Source: Apostichopus japonicus
Taxonomy: Eukaryota; Echinodermata; Holothuroidea; Aspidochirotida; Stichopodidae
DNA: 64,000 nt
Direction: 5' to 3'
Assembly: GCF_037975245.1 (NCBI RefSeq)
Contig: NC_092561.1
Location: 1,834,501 to 1,898,500, forward strand
Positions 48,879 to 62,900 of this stretch are shown in pieces. The position numbers were made by a program, and so were the translations under genes. The notes below the pieces were generated by a model. That model did no database searches. It had not been told where the DNA came from and saw only the letters and a program-made list of their open reading frames with translations. Numbering within the stretch: position 1 is the first letter of the stretch; each line of letters starts with the position of its first letter.

Positions 48879-50990
48879 ATGTGGAAATCACAGCTTGGAA
48901 CAAAGTTGGAGGTAGAAGCAGAAGACGATGACTGGGATACTGATCCAGATTTTGTAGTGAGTTTCAATAATTTACTCCTTTTCATCACATGATGTAAGGA
49001 AGTGGCGTTTAATAAAAGCCATCTGTATAATCCTAAAATATGCCACCTCTTTAATATCTTGAGAACCTCAGTATCTTGTAGAAACATTTACTAGTACAAA
49101 TGGGGACAAACTAAAACGAATGACAGCGAATGACCGAATGACAATTGACTTTGTACAGGGTTAATTATCATTTGCGAATGACAGCGAATGACAACGAAGG
49201 ACAGTGTTGAGTGGAGATAGAATGATTCACGGAGTGGAGTAAATGCGGTTATTGGTTTTCTGCGCAAAAATGATTTGAGGAAAATCGCATGTTACGGACG
49301 TGGTTGCAGGGTTTTGGTGTAATTTACGGATAGAAAACACAGGGAAAGTTTTTGTGTGAGAATGCGCTTGAGTGCTGTGCTTTTTACCTCTGTAGATTTA
49401 TATAGAAAGACAACTGAAGCCGTTTCAAGATTATAGTATTGTTAGTTTCTAACAATTAATATCGGAAAAATGACGTTAAATTACTTTTTTTAAATCAGAC
49501 TTACAATTTCGCTTACTATATAAGGTGCGTTTTTATCTTGTCCGTACTTAACTAGATCTAGATACCCACGAAGTCTGAACTGTGATATCCGGTTGAAGCA
49601 AATGTCTGTGCTGTCATTACTGTCATTCATTTTAGTCAACGCAATTTTTTAGTGTGTACAACATATTGTCATTCGTTATGTGTAACGCAATTGTCATTCG
49701 TTTAAGTAACACCCGTACAAATGTTTCCTATTCCTTTGCATTATAACCATATCAAGACTAAACTTTGGCCTAGAGCCATCCTTTAGCACTCCTCAATGTC
49801 TATGGATACTTTGAAAGATCAGAACTGACCCAAAAAATATTTCCAGCATATTTTTACTTTCGGCAGGCTAAAAATTTGGAGCCAATACTAAACTTTCAAC
49901 AACAAATAATTTCATGCGACAACATCAGAGTGAGCAACAACTGAATAATAAAAACAACGTATTATATAATTCAGCTTTATCAACATGCTGGTATTCAGTG
50001 TCTCATGTTACTTGTAGCTGACCTACTGTGGATGGGTATCTTTTGGGCCACTATTGATAAGTTTTAACATTTCGCAATATCTGAGAAGATGTTGAATTTT
50101 TATCAAGCAGAGAAACAAAAAACTGTTAACAAACTGCTCAGCTTATATACTGCAAATATCCTGTGTAGGTGAATACATAACAGTTAGCAAGCTTGAGGTT
50201 TCGGTCTTCCTTACAGGCTAAGTTGATACAAAAAGCTGAACAGTCAGGACCTTACACAAAGTACTGTCATTTGCATAACGTACTTTGTTCCAGTTACTGA
50301 TGGTTTTTAAATATAGTAATATTGACTGATGGTTGTCTGACTGAAAAGAACTTGGAAGGAAATTAGAATCGGAAACGTAAGTTGGAGACTACCTTCAAAT
50401 TATTTAGTCTCAGCTAACTTTATTTCAGAAGATATTGACTTTAACAATTCTTAATTTGTCTTCATTTCTGTTTCACAGAATGACATTTCTGAGAAAGAAC
50501 AGCGTTGGGGATCAAAAACAGTCGAGGGATCTGGTCGTCAAGGCTCCATCAAGTATGACCTCTTTTTTTATTTAGTTTTTGTTAATATTTCTATATTGCT
50601 ATTTTTTCCAAAGGACCCTTTTCATGGCCTTTTCTTTTTATAGAAAAAGTAAACAGAAGGTTTGCATTGTTTATCCATTAACAGGATGGAATTGTAACAT
50701 GTGTATTTCTCTCATCGATACAACAGGAAACATTATCCTTTGACCTGTGTATGTATATGTGTCTGTCTATGTATACATGTACAAGTAAGTCCATTTGTAT
50801 ATTTTCTTTCTACTCTCATGTGATTTCCTCTTCAATTCTTTTTTTTTTTTTCATTCAAAGTATCAATGAACTCAGACAGAATGTGACAAGTGATCATTCA
50901 AAGCTAAAGAAAGACGAATTTGATAAAGGGCCACAGTCTTCGTACGGTTATGGCGGAAAGTTTGGAGTTGAAAAGGATCGAATGGACAAG
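48879..50990 (+). CDS. CTTN: Cortactin N-terminal acidic (NTA) exons
   Basis: Exons 48879-48956, 50479-50552 and 50861-50990 encode residues 1-94. W19 preceded by three aspartates is the Arp2/3-docking motif. [12 protein letters not shown] and the helical [20 protein letters not shown] lead into [16 protein letters not shown], the C-terminal half of an actin-binding repeat. Phases are 0, 2, 0. The intron between the first two exons contains a complete transposon (49102-49714). Confidence 0.93.
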
Positions 50991-53900
50991 GTACAGTACC
51001 ACAACTTTTTTTTGTCTACAGCTTAATTAGGACGTGAAACATTGATTAATTATGTGAAATTGACAAAACAAAACTGATAGTTGCAAGTTTTGAAAAGTCC
51101 TATAATAAATAGCTCGTTCTTTGTGTTTCTTCTTTGTTGGCACTCCTGCTTAATTTTCGTATATGTTCCATCTTGCAACAAAGCCCATGATTCGTGACAG
51201 TCTCATCTTAAAGAGCAGTATGAGCTAATGCAGAAATTGTTTAATTTGTTTTAATTTTATACTCACAAGTCACAACAGAGCTCCCGTAGATGGCATGCCA
51301 CACCATGTGATGAATGATACTGTTAAATTAGATTATAAAAGTGATATGTTTTTTGGGATTGAGGTTTTGTGTTGCTTCTGATTAATTGACCTAAGTTGCT
51401 GTTTGCTTAATGACTTAATAGTCCAACCACATTGATAAGCCACTCAGCCAGAGGGTCATGTGTGAAGGTTCAATGTGAATTGACAACACTGGTTTGAAGC
51501 AATCTGCAACATACGGATAGTATTTAGTGTATATGTGCGTGTGTGCATTTGTTTTGAATTCTGACCGAGGACTTGAACAAAAGAATTTCAGGTCCTCGGT
51601 TGTGATTTCTAAAGAATCACCACGTCCTCGGATGAATTCTATTGTATGGGGTATTGTTAAGGTTAGGGTACGTGGATTTGAACAATGGAAAAAACAATGG
51701 GGTCCTCGGTCTGAATGTAAAACACACCTGTGTGTGTGCGTGTGTGTGTGTGTATAGTTAATGTTATCCTTTGAATGCAACACAAGATGGTCCCAATCAG
51801 AGAAACATGAAACTGCAGACTAGTTTCTGGAAGATCAGAAATACTTCAACAGCTTCTTAGTGTTGTGTAATGAATAAAATCATGAAAATATTTTGTGACG
51901 ATGTTTCTGTAGGAGTAACAGGAAGAGACTTGTTCTGTTTTGTTTTTATTCCTGCGTTATGTAGAATGCCTTGAGCCATGAACATGTTGAGCAACTTAAC
52001 AAACATGCCTCGCAGAAAGATTACTCTACTGGATTCGGGGGAAAGTATGGCGTCCAGAAGGACAGAGTTGACAAATCAGCTTTGGGTTACGATCACCAGG
52101 AAAAACTGAGCCAACACGACTCTCAGAAAGATTATTCCAAAGGTTTTGGAGGGAAATACGGAGTCCAGAAAGACAGAGTTGACAAATCAGCTTTGGGATA
52201 CGATCACCAGGAAAAACTCAGCCAACACGACTCCCAGAAAGATTATTCCAAAGGTTTTGGAGGGAAATACGGAGTTCAGACAGACAGAGTTGACAAATCA
52301 GCTTTGGGATACGATCACCAGGAAAAACTGAGCCAACACGACTCTCAGAAAGATCATTCCAAAGGTTTTGGAGGGAAATACGGAGTACAGACAGACAGAG
52401 TTGACAAATCAGCTTTGGGATACGATCACCAGGAAAAACTGAGCCAACACGACTCACAGAAAGATCATTCCAAAGGTTTTGGAGGGAAATACGGAGTTCA
52501 GACAGACAGACAAGACGACGTGAGTTCTTGGTTAAATTTGTACAGGACTCTGACTTATTTGTGCAACCATGCATTTTGTATTTTGTTGACATTTTACTCC
52601 CTCCTTATTTATTACAATTTTTATTTTCTGTAATGGAGATGGGTTTTTCACACGCTGAATGTAAAATATAGAAGCTTTAAACATGACCTAACCATGATGT
52701 TGGTTTCTTTATCAACCCTGCTAATATTTTACCTTTAAAATATGTGAAGGAAAACAAATTTAAAAACAGGAGACTTGGTAAAATATTTCATTTCCTAGTG
52801 TTGTATGACATCAATGTAATAGTCTGTGTTCTCTATGCATTAGATATGAAAGTGAAAGATAAATTTCATTATTTATTAAGCGAGCATTGTTTCACTTTTG
52901 TCATTCCTTTCATGATTTACTTTTTATATGACTTTTTTCTTATAGTCTGCTTTGGGATACGAGTATCAAGCTAAGCTGGCTCAACATGATTCACAAACAG
53001 GTAAAGAACTAGATTATTATTCATTCTTTGTGAAAGATAACCTGCACACTTTATCAGAAGCCCTGCCTGCCGTTGTGCTCTTAACTTACTAACAGAATCT
53101 GTTCCCTATTTATAGCATTCACATTTTAACATGACTGGTGTGATAATGTTTAATGGACATGTCAAAGGTCAGGTGAGGTCTTGCACTCTTGCAGATCCTA
53201 TCGTGAAAGAAAAAAAGGCAAAACAAAAATTGAAGAAAAACTGCGTCAATGTAAACTTCTAAATCAGTCCGAAAGATATGTCCTTGTTCTGAATATGCTG
53301 GTTAGATCAAAGTATTCTTCTGAAGTTGCTGGTTAGATCAAAATGGGCCAGATATCTATGTCCATTATTTTCCTATTTGGAATAATTTGCTTGTTCATCC
53401 CTCCACACTCATCTAAAATATTATGTCACAATGTTATCTTCTCCTTGTAGACTAACCCCCGCCCCCCCCCCCCCCTTGATGTGTTTCACATCATGTGCAG
53501 GAAATAATTTAGTGTTCCTACTTAACGTAGCAGTTTTAAAAGTGCTGACCATTTGTCTCTTATTAAAACACTATGATTACTGTGTAAAACTGCTACCAAT
53601 GCATCTTTGCACTTTGTATAGAAATTTGCCGATGTTGCGTAACATTTTGCAATGTGATGCCAGATAAGTTATTCCCTGATGTATGGTCATTGTATTGTTG
53701 TTCTTCGTGTCTTGATTAAACCATTGTAGTTTACCAGATGGAACACAGTGCATGGTTATTATCACTCAGTTTTAGAACTGTAGTAATTGTTCAGTCTCCC
53801 ATCATGTTATGAACCATCTGTTGATCTAACAATCAACAGGACGGGGTTGCTTTTTGAAGTCTTGTCCAATATTTGTAATGTATAAATTTGTCTGTCACAG

Positions 53901-56900
53901 CCAAAACTACCCTTTGGGTTTCTAATCTCTCAACATCTTTGTTGGTTTGGTAACGTTCAATCTTTCCTTGAACAAAGAACACCGAAAAACTCACCAAATG
54001 TGATCATGCTTTGAAATTGTTATAAAACCCTGCTGGGCAAAATATTTTGTAGATTGAACTGTTTTGTAAGCAGATGCTCTAAATGAGTAGCATGTGTTTG
54101 CCATGCAATGATAACAACATGGACATGATAACAACATGGACAACATTATAACAACATGGACATGATAACAACATGGACATGATAACAACATGGACATAAT
54201 AACAGCATGGACATGATAACAACATGGACAACATGGACATTTCTTTTAGAATATGGACCTATCATTGTCAGAAACATCATATTCCGTAATGTTTTCATGT
54301 GTTCCATAAATCTAGAAAAATCTCAAAGAAAGTTCAGGTTGTTCTGAGACAGCAGGTCGCAGATCTTCTTAAAACTCAATATTGTTTATTGAATAACTTC
54401 TGTTTGCAGTGTTTTGGAAGTTGTGTTGGAAGTGTTGATGCTTTTCTGTCTATATGTCATTGATTTGTGTACAGTTTGTATATTTGTGAAAATTCAATGA
54501 TCTAACCGCATGAACTCATATATCCCCCTCGTAATCACATAGACCACTCCAAAGGTTTTGGTGGGAAATATGGTGTCCAGAAAGACCGTATGGACAGTTC
54601 TGCTGGTAACTATGACGATATGGACGAGAAGGTATCTTCATCATACCAGAGAACACAAGTTGCACCTAGTAAGTATTGAATGTGTTGTTGCCATAGTAAT
54701 TCTGAAGCAACTGATGTTGGTAAGTTCTATTCATGGGAGGGGGAGGGGATCACCTAGTAAGTAGTGAATCTGTTGGTGCCATGGTAATCCTGAAGCAACT
54801 GATGTTGGTAAGTTCTGTTCATCGGAGGGAGAGGGGATGATGTTGCAATCAGGTGTACATTACTGATGGTGAGATATGTTGTAAATTTATAAGTTTTGGT
54901 GTTGTTGCCATGGAAACTATTACTCTTCCAGGCTAAGCCATTTTGTAATGTCTAAATTGTAAGACATGCTGAATGACTAACAATCGTGGATTTGTTAACT
55001 GTCACAGTTGATATTAATAAAATATTTTGTACATATTGTGAATGGTTTTTAGTGGCTAAATTTGTTGAAAATAAGTACATTTGTGACATCTTTCTGCTGG
55101 AATTGTAGAAAGTAAATAAGTAAGTAAAACATTGCTCCTTGAAATCGGAAATATTGATACTCGCACATAAGAAAACACTGGTAAACAGTAAGGAATATCT
55201 GCGCAACCAATGTGCTATAATTTTTCCACATTTCATCAAGTTATGTTTGTTACTCTTGAGTGCCAAGAAACTTTCACAAATGAGTGAGGTGGGAGGGATA
55301 GACTCATTGGCCCCATTTGTGAGTCTGCTCTTGTACGCTTGTCTGAGCAATCCAAAGTGTTACGGACATGTCTGCCATTGTTCATAGTCATAACACTGTT
55401 GCCATGGTACTGTTGGGTCTGGTTTATGAAAAACTGTTGTCCTTTGTGAATTTTTGATACTTTTGAAACAAGAAGAAATTGGTACAGATACTGTTAGGTT
55501 CATTAGATATATAATCATCATGCATGTTGAAAGGCTTGAGGGATGTGTTGAATATTAATGAATATTTTCTGTTCATTTATCAGGTTCTGGTGGTACTGGC
55601 AACTTAAAGGCTAGATTTGAAAGTATGGCCAAAGGTGGAGAAGATGTAAGTATAAAAAATGTTTTTTTAATTATTAAATTTACCAGTGTGCATACAATTG
55701 ACCAGATTCATTCCTCTTCTTCAGTCATTTATTTTAGTGTTAATTTGAAACGGTAAGTTAGTAACATAAGTGCTACCTGAAATTTTATGCATTTTAAATC
55801 AGAAAGAATTGTAAATAAAATGCAAAAATGGTTATGTGTCGGAAGTCGTAGCAGTGGATACCTACACTCAAACACATGATGAGATTTATAGAAAGAGTTA
55901 TGAGTGTTGCCTAAAAGCACATTTTGCAGATGTAAAATGAAGTCAAGTTTACCTGAGAGTCGCTTGAAATCATGTCTCAAGATGTGTTACACGACTAAAG
56001 ATTCGAACTAGTTTGCTGTGTGTTACATATATATATATAAATTATGGTATCTTACATAACATAATGTTTTTGGAAAAGTTTGAACGATTTGTCCTACATT
56101 ATAGTTTCATTTTCAGTTTATATCAGTAAAACTTTGAAAATAGTAGGAATCATAGTCCGAGTAAAAATCTAAGAAAGGATATGAAAATCATAAAACCTGA
56201 AGTATGTGTCATACTAAAATAAATTACAAATTTGTTTTATAAAAGAAAACAACAAAAAAAAAGGTTAAAAGAGTAGAAAAATGCACTAATACTCCAAATT
56301 GGACCAAAAAAAGAGAGAGAGCAACTCTGTTTTCTTATGAGTTTTTGAAAAGGATTATTCTAAAGCTGGGTCTCTTTGAAGGAGTTCTTACTGATGGATA
56401 GATGTAGAATAAGTTTACATAATTACAAACACTTCATAATCTGTTACATAATTTAACAATAGTTTTGAAGAGTGTCACATTATATTGTATGATTAGTTTA
56501 GTCTTTTAATTTCTTTTCCTCAAGTTGCAGTTTCAAAGGAAGTACTTTACAGGCTAAGTTGCCTTCCTTAAGACTATTTATATCCCAAACAATTTCCTCT
56601 TTAATACTGAATACAAATATCAAATCACCAGATAGCATAACAACAGTTTAGCAAAAAGGCTTAAACATCTATCAAAGTCATATATGTGTGTGTGGGGGGA
56701 GGGGGTGGGGGTGGTATGTTGGATACCAAACCTGAGGTAGGAAATGAGAGAGAGCAAAAACATATGTATTTTTTGAGGAACTTACAATATCAGTTCATGT
56801 CTACAATATCTTGTTGCCCTAAGATATTAATAGCTTTTGACATATTTTACAAAATAAAAGTTTACTTTTAATCTTTCATTCAATCAGTTATAACATCCAT

Positions 56901-59900
56901 TTAGTTTTGTGATATTTTTTTGTCCCACATTGTTTGGAATTTGAGAATATTTTAACAATACTGATTACTTTTACAAACTGTTTTTTTTTCCATCTTTTAT
57001 ATTTTTTTAAAATTATTTTGAATTTAACCGTGAAATGTTTTGTCTCCGACCTAATTTTAATTATGGAGTAATTAATAACATAATTCAGCCTGAAAACATT
57101 TGGTGCCGATAATTTTTGTAAACAATATTGTTAAAAGACATCATAGGTTGACATGAAAGAGCTGAATATGTCAGACTATATGATAGTCTTATATTCAAAT
57201 TCAAAGTTATGTGTGATGACGTCGATCGGGTAAGTACGGTTAAAAGTGTATACAGGAATAATAACAACGAGGGAGAAGGTGGCTACGATTTCACCACAAT
57301 GTGCCTACTTTGATGAATCTTTGTAGGAGAATAAAAAACGAGCTGAAGAAGCGAGGCGAAAACGTCAGGAGAGAGAGCGAGCAGAGAGGGAAGAGGCCGA
57401 AAGGGTGGAAAGGGTAAACCTGATGAATATTCATAGCCTCCTCCATCAGTATCTCATAATCCCTTCGCTTCTCTACTTCATGTTGCACAGTGACAAAATA
57501 TGCTCTCTCTTTTTCCAGCTTTTTTCACCTTCAATCTCTCTGCCTACAATCTTTCCTTCTAAATGTTTCAATTTCTGTCAATTAAAAGCAACAGGTGACT
57601 TTCCTGATGTGACATCTGCCTTAGCCAATTAGTCGCATTGGTAAATGGTAACGTTCGCTCAAGACTGATAGACACGCTGTAGTTGCCTTGTTTGAAAGTA
57701 TGTCAAATTGTAATGACATTTCAGAAATCACTTTTATCAAAAGAGCCTAGATAGAAAATCCCGAAAATTGATACACTTTCATGAATTATTCTGACTCCAC
57801 CCATTTATTGAATTTATAATGTAAATTTTAACAGGGATATGTTTCCCTTGCTTTTTCGAGTTTTTACCAGAGACCTTCTCAAGTATAAATCTCATCATGG
57901 TAAAATCTGATCTAGTGTCAATGTTTTCACGTAGTTGAAGGATGAAACTAAACCTTTAAGCATAATCAGAGAGACCGAATCGTTATCCTATAAAAGAACA
58001 CTTTGTGCACATAGCATCAGACAGTTACAACCATCCTACATAATAAATAATAATAATAGTAGGAATTTATAAAGTGAAAAAGCCTCTAAGCAGTGTATTA
58101 CCATAGTGCCACGAGAGTCATTAACAACTATCCAAGCAGTCTGTTCTTTCTTAAAACAAATACCACTGCTAGGCTTGGTCAATAGCAATTTCATATAATA
58201 TGTATTCCTTGCCTACACTTCCTTGCATATTAAAATTGGGGCATACATTGCTAAGCCGTTAATTGGTTACACTGGTTACCAGGAAACAAGCACCTTTCAT
58301 GCCAAGAAGACATCAAGAAAATACTTTGTACTTTGGTAGCAATCAAAGGGAGCGTTTGCACTAACTTTACATGTCAAGTGGAACACTGTTAAAGTAAATG
58401 ACAATCAGCTGCTTAAAGCAAAAAAGAAAAAAGGCAGGGCCACGGATGCCTTTTTGCTACCAATATGCTATTTCTAAGAGTAAAAGTTTTGGCAGGAGGC
58501 ATAGGCCCTTACTATCATCTTCATCTAATTAGAGTGATCCATAGAAAAGATGTTGTGAAATACAGCTCCACACCCCCCCCCCCAAAAAAAAAACAGTTTG
58601 CTCCATTTAAGAGACCTCGATGCTCTAAATGTGGAATCAGAAAGCTGTCATTTTGTTAAATGTGGATAAGTGATGTCACGATAATGCTTTAAGCTTCCAT
58701 GATCTGGTCAAGTGTCAAAAATTGCAGTTATTTAGGGAAAACCGATAGAAAAGAAAATGAAATATAAAACTAAACTAGAGTCAACAAAGTTGTAACGGAA
58801 GGAAAAATATGATGATATCAGAAAAAATTAAGAAAAAAATTAAACCTGCAATATTTAGGGAAAACAATAGAAATTAAACATAACTTGAACAACAACAGTT
58901 TATAAAGTTGTAATGATGGAAAAATATGATGATATCAGAAAAACATTAAGAAAAAAAATGGGAAGAAGAAACAAGATGCTGATGCTCACTTCTCCAAATA
59001 CCAACGACGGACCAAAGAATTTTGCATCATTTTGCTCTTTAGCAAATCATAATTTTCTTCTTTAGGGGAATTTAAGGGATCTTGTTAATGGTTCTTCATT
59101 TCATGATCCTTGATACTGCTTTTTCAAATCTCTACAAATGCATCTGTACCATTTTGTCAAATTTATAATACTGTCTTACAATGTGTACTGGTAATGATAT
59201 GTGCATGGTGTTAATCGCATGCTTTGTTCAAGTACAAAAGTTTATCGATGGGGGAGGGGGGGGGGTTGCTTTACTGTTATGACTCTATTTTGATGTAACA
59301 AATTGAAATTTGCTACGGCAAGTTTGTACCAAAACAGGTAATTTTTTTAGGGGTATTTTACAAAGTAGCTACGCTTTGTCTTTCAAAGTTGAAAGTAAGG
59401 TTAAAGAAACTTGTTGTTTAAGAGAAAGATGAAGCTATTTTGATGATTTCCAACTATGCAGGTATGTGATAAAAGTGTGAGGTTTTTTTTCTGATTTTTC
59501 TGATGCCTCATCCACACCTAATGTGGGTTGATCAAGAGTATGAACCACAGAACCAGGAATTAATATAATTTTAATTTTGTATTTTTGGGGGCAATACACA
59601 TCACACAACAGACACACATGTTATAATTCATACTTCATGATCTGAAAAGTGGAAACAAAATTTGATGCCTGGTTTGCTTAGTTTTTCTTAGGATAGGGCA
59701 CAAAGTGAAGTTCTTCATGTGATGTCTGGGACAGTAGGTTCTATCAACTTTTCAAACTTGAATTCTAATGAACCTCTAAATAAGGCAGAAATCATCCTCG
59801 TCACCACATCCTTAGTATCCTCCTTGCAGCCATCACTAGTCACTCAGCTCTCCCCCTCCCCTTTGCCATCTGCTCCCCACCCCCTCCTACTCCATCATTG

Positions 59901-62900
59901 CATATCACTGCTATTAAACTGCTCAGACCTACCACAGCTACGATGCCTTCTCATGATGCTAACACTGGTAAAAAGAAAACAAAAATAATAACGGACAGAT
60001 ACTTGTAGAAATGGCTGCTTCTCCACTCTAAACTTGATCCAGGAGTGTATAAATGCAATCAATGTTCTTGATGAATATTGCACCACTTAAGTATCATAGT
60101 TGGTGTTTGGTGTATAATATACATGTGTTTATGGAGACTGGGATGCTGCAAGAAATTTTCATAACTAATGTGATTTTTTGTCTTTGGTTCTTGCCTTGAT
60201 TCTTCGTACTACTCATAACCTTCAAATTGTTGCTAATAACACCAGCTATTGTGGTCTGATGTGCTTCTGTTCAATTATCCAGCCTTTATCACTTTTTATT
60301 GCATTTTTCAATTAAAAAACAAAAAATGACCAGAAGATGACGCAAGCATAGACACAAATTAAAATGCCTTGAAGATAGGGAATCAATGTTTATTCATATC
60401 ATATTCATCTCATTATGTTAATGCTAACTGCACTGTTTATTGTTCCTTTCAAAGAAAACAAACCATTTGATTGTTATTGATATTGTAATTAAGTATTGGG
60501 TGGACACAATAGTGAATATGACTGCTTAAAGCAGCATCCAATTGTTGAGTTATCGTTTTCCAATAAAATGAATAGTAATTTATAATATTTTCCTAACAAT
60601 ATATAAAATATTTGCATTTGTTGAATTGTCACAGTGGCTGTGTGAGAGATTAGACAAAAAAACTCTACTTCATAAAAAAAATTGATTCCTGAAAAAGAGT
60701 ATCTATACGAAGGCTGAGATATAGAGGACTTCCAGTTTCATATCTTATTGTTTTACTATTGGTATGATATGATTAAAATATTTATATATATATTAAAATA
60801 TGTATCTTATGCCATAATCTGAGATGTTACCTGGACTGCACCAAAAACTTTTTTTTTTTTCCTTTTAAATTTTGAAGTGATTATTCCATTTTGGAAAATC
60901 TGTCACCTTGGTGATGTGATGTAAGGTGTTGCTGGCAAGGTCTGGTAGAATTACTCCACATTTCTCCTTTGAGGAGCTGATCTGATGGTCTCTGTCATAT
61001 TTAGATTAAATAATAAAATAATAATACCAGGGAGCTGTAACCTAAGTTACAGCTTTCTGATGTTACCGAAAACACCATAAATGTTTGGGAGACTATCATG
61101 TTACGGATATTGAAAAGTGTGATGCAGGTACCTGTTTGTTTCTACGATTGAGTCGATACCCCGGCACATTGCCAGATATTTCATACTACTACCACTGTTA
61201 GAGAAGTCCATTCCAGGATGTTAGTACTTCAATATTACCGCCTTGCTATTAGTCTCTACACTAGCTAGCAGGTATCACATTGTACGTAGGCATATATAGC
61301 TTACACACAAGGAACTATATACCATACAGATTTGAAATTGAATGTTAAATTATTTATCAAAATGGTGATGGTAAGCTGAACGCTGCTGTAACGGAAAGCT
61401 TAGAATATTTAGTTGTTTCAAAAAGTCATTGCTGTGTGTGTTTGTGCATATTTGTTAAAACTATCAAAGGCTTGATAAGCTGCTTTAAGGACATCAACAA
61501 ATCCTCTTTAGTAACTAATTAAGGAAGTGATTAAAAAAAAAGAATTAAGGAAGCAATTATGCAAATCCTGAACTGTTAGACAGTATTGAAAATTATTAAT
61601 GGCAGTGTAGCCTTCCCTTTCCGGGTGTTCTTTGATCTATAGATTAGAGATGGCTTTCTTGATTTTAGTTATGTGCATTTGCATATGTAATTTAGGGGAA
61701 GGGTGTGGGAGAGGGGGTTCAGGTGTGGTGTTGAGGGTGTGGTGGGATAGAGGGGGTTGGTCAGGTGATAAGTTCTCCTATCAATGACTTTTTGACATCC
61801 TTTTGTCATCCTTACAATTGTATGCAACAAGCTTGTCTAGGCCTAGAACTAGCGAGACTAGAGCCATTTTGACTTCTAGACTTGTTTTATACCTGTTACC
61901 ATAGGTAAAGTCCGCTTGGTATTAAAAGCTCACGTAAAGTTCTAAACAATAATTCTTTGCTCTCATTGTCCATTTTTATCAATCTACCAAATGGATAATC
62001 CAGATCTTTCAGTCAGTGTTTTACGGTATATTTAAATTGCAATTCACAAACTGTCACATAATAATGCTTACAACTTCAAAAAATTGTGCCTATAAAGAGC
62101 TCCATCTTTTATCTGTAAAGAGACTAAATATTCAAACATTTGATGTTTTCTATAAAGGTCATCACCAGGACAAAGGTCATCATAGGGTCATCACCTGTGC
62201 CTTTCTGTCTCAACGATATTTATCACATTTTTCTTAACCCTGCTTGACTTATATCCTCCATTTCCTCTGTCAGCATTTTTCATGATTTTTTCATGTTTAT
62301 TCTTCTATCTGCAATGTAACAATGGTTTTCTTGTGGAAGTGTTGATGCTCTTCTGCACGCTAATATGACCTCTCCATATTCTTTAAGCTTTTGCAGTATT
62401 TCTGGTGAAGAGAGTTTAATTATGTGTTGTGCTTCCTGTCTTGCAATCTTCCTTTTCTTTCTTTGTTTTGGTCAGCAGCCAAAATACTACTACTTCTCAT
62501 ATATACTAAGATTATTTAAATGGCCCAGTAAAATGGGTGAATTAAAGGGGGAAATGAGGGTGGTAGGGGGGGGGGGAGGGGGAGGAGACTTTGGCGAATA
62601 AAAAAAAAGTTTGCAATTTATGTTAAGCTAGATGGAATGAGATACAAGTTGGTAAGGTTCCAATAGTGTTTTGTCTGTACCAGAAATATTAATGATTTAT
62701 GATGGGAGAGGAAGGGGGGGGGGCAGAGAGGGGAGGGCAAAGGAGGATGCAGAAAAACAAGCTTTTGGGAGCAGGGATTTGGCTTATAATTCATAATTCA
62801 TAGCTACTCTGTACAATTGGGTATACATTCTTCCATACGCTTCTTGAAATGTTTGATTTATGCAAGCTTGCTTTAGCCAAGCTGCCGTACTGATTCATTG

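Noticed and set aside
52218-52592. Repetitive 124-codon minus-strand ORF
   Set aside because: It is antisense to the cortactin repeat exon.
53991-54197. Cys/His-repeat minus-strand ORF resembling a metal-binding protein
   Set aside because: It translates the 17-bp ATAACAACATGGACATG array.
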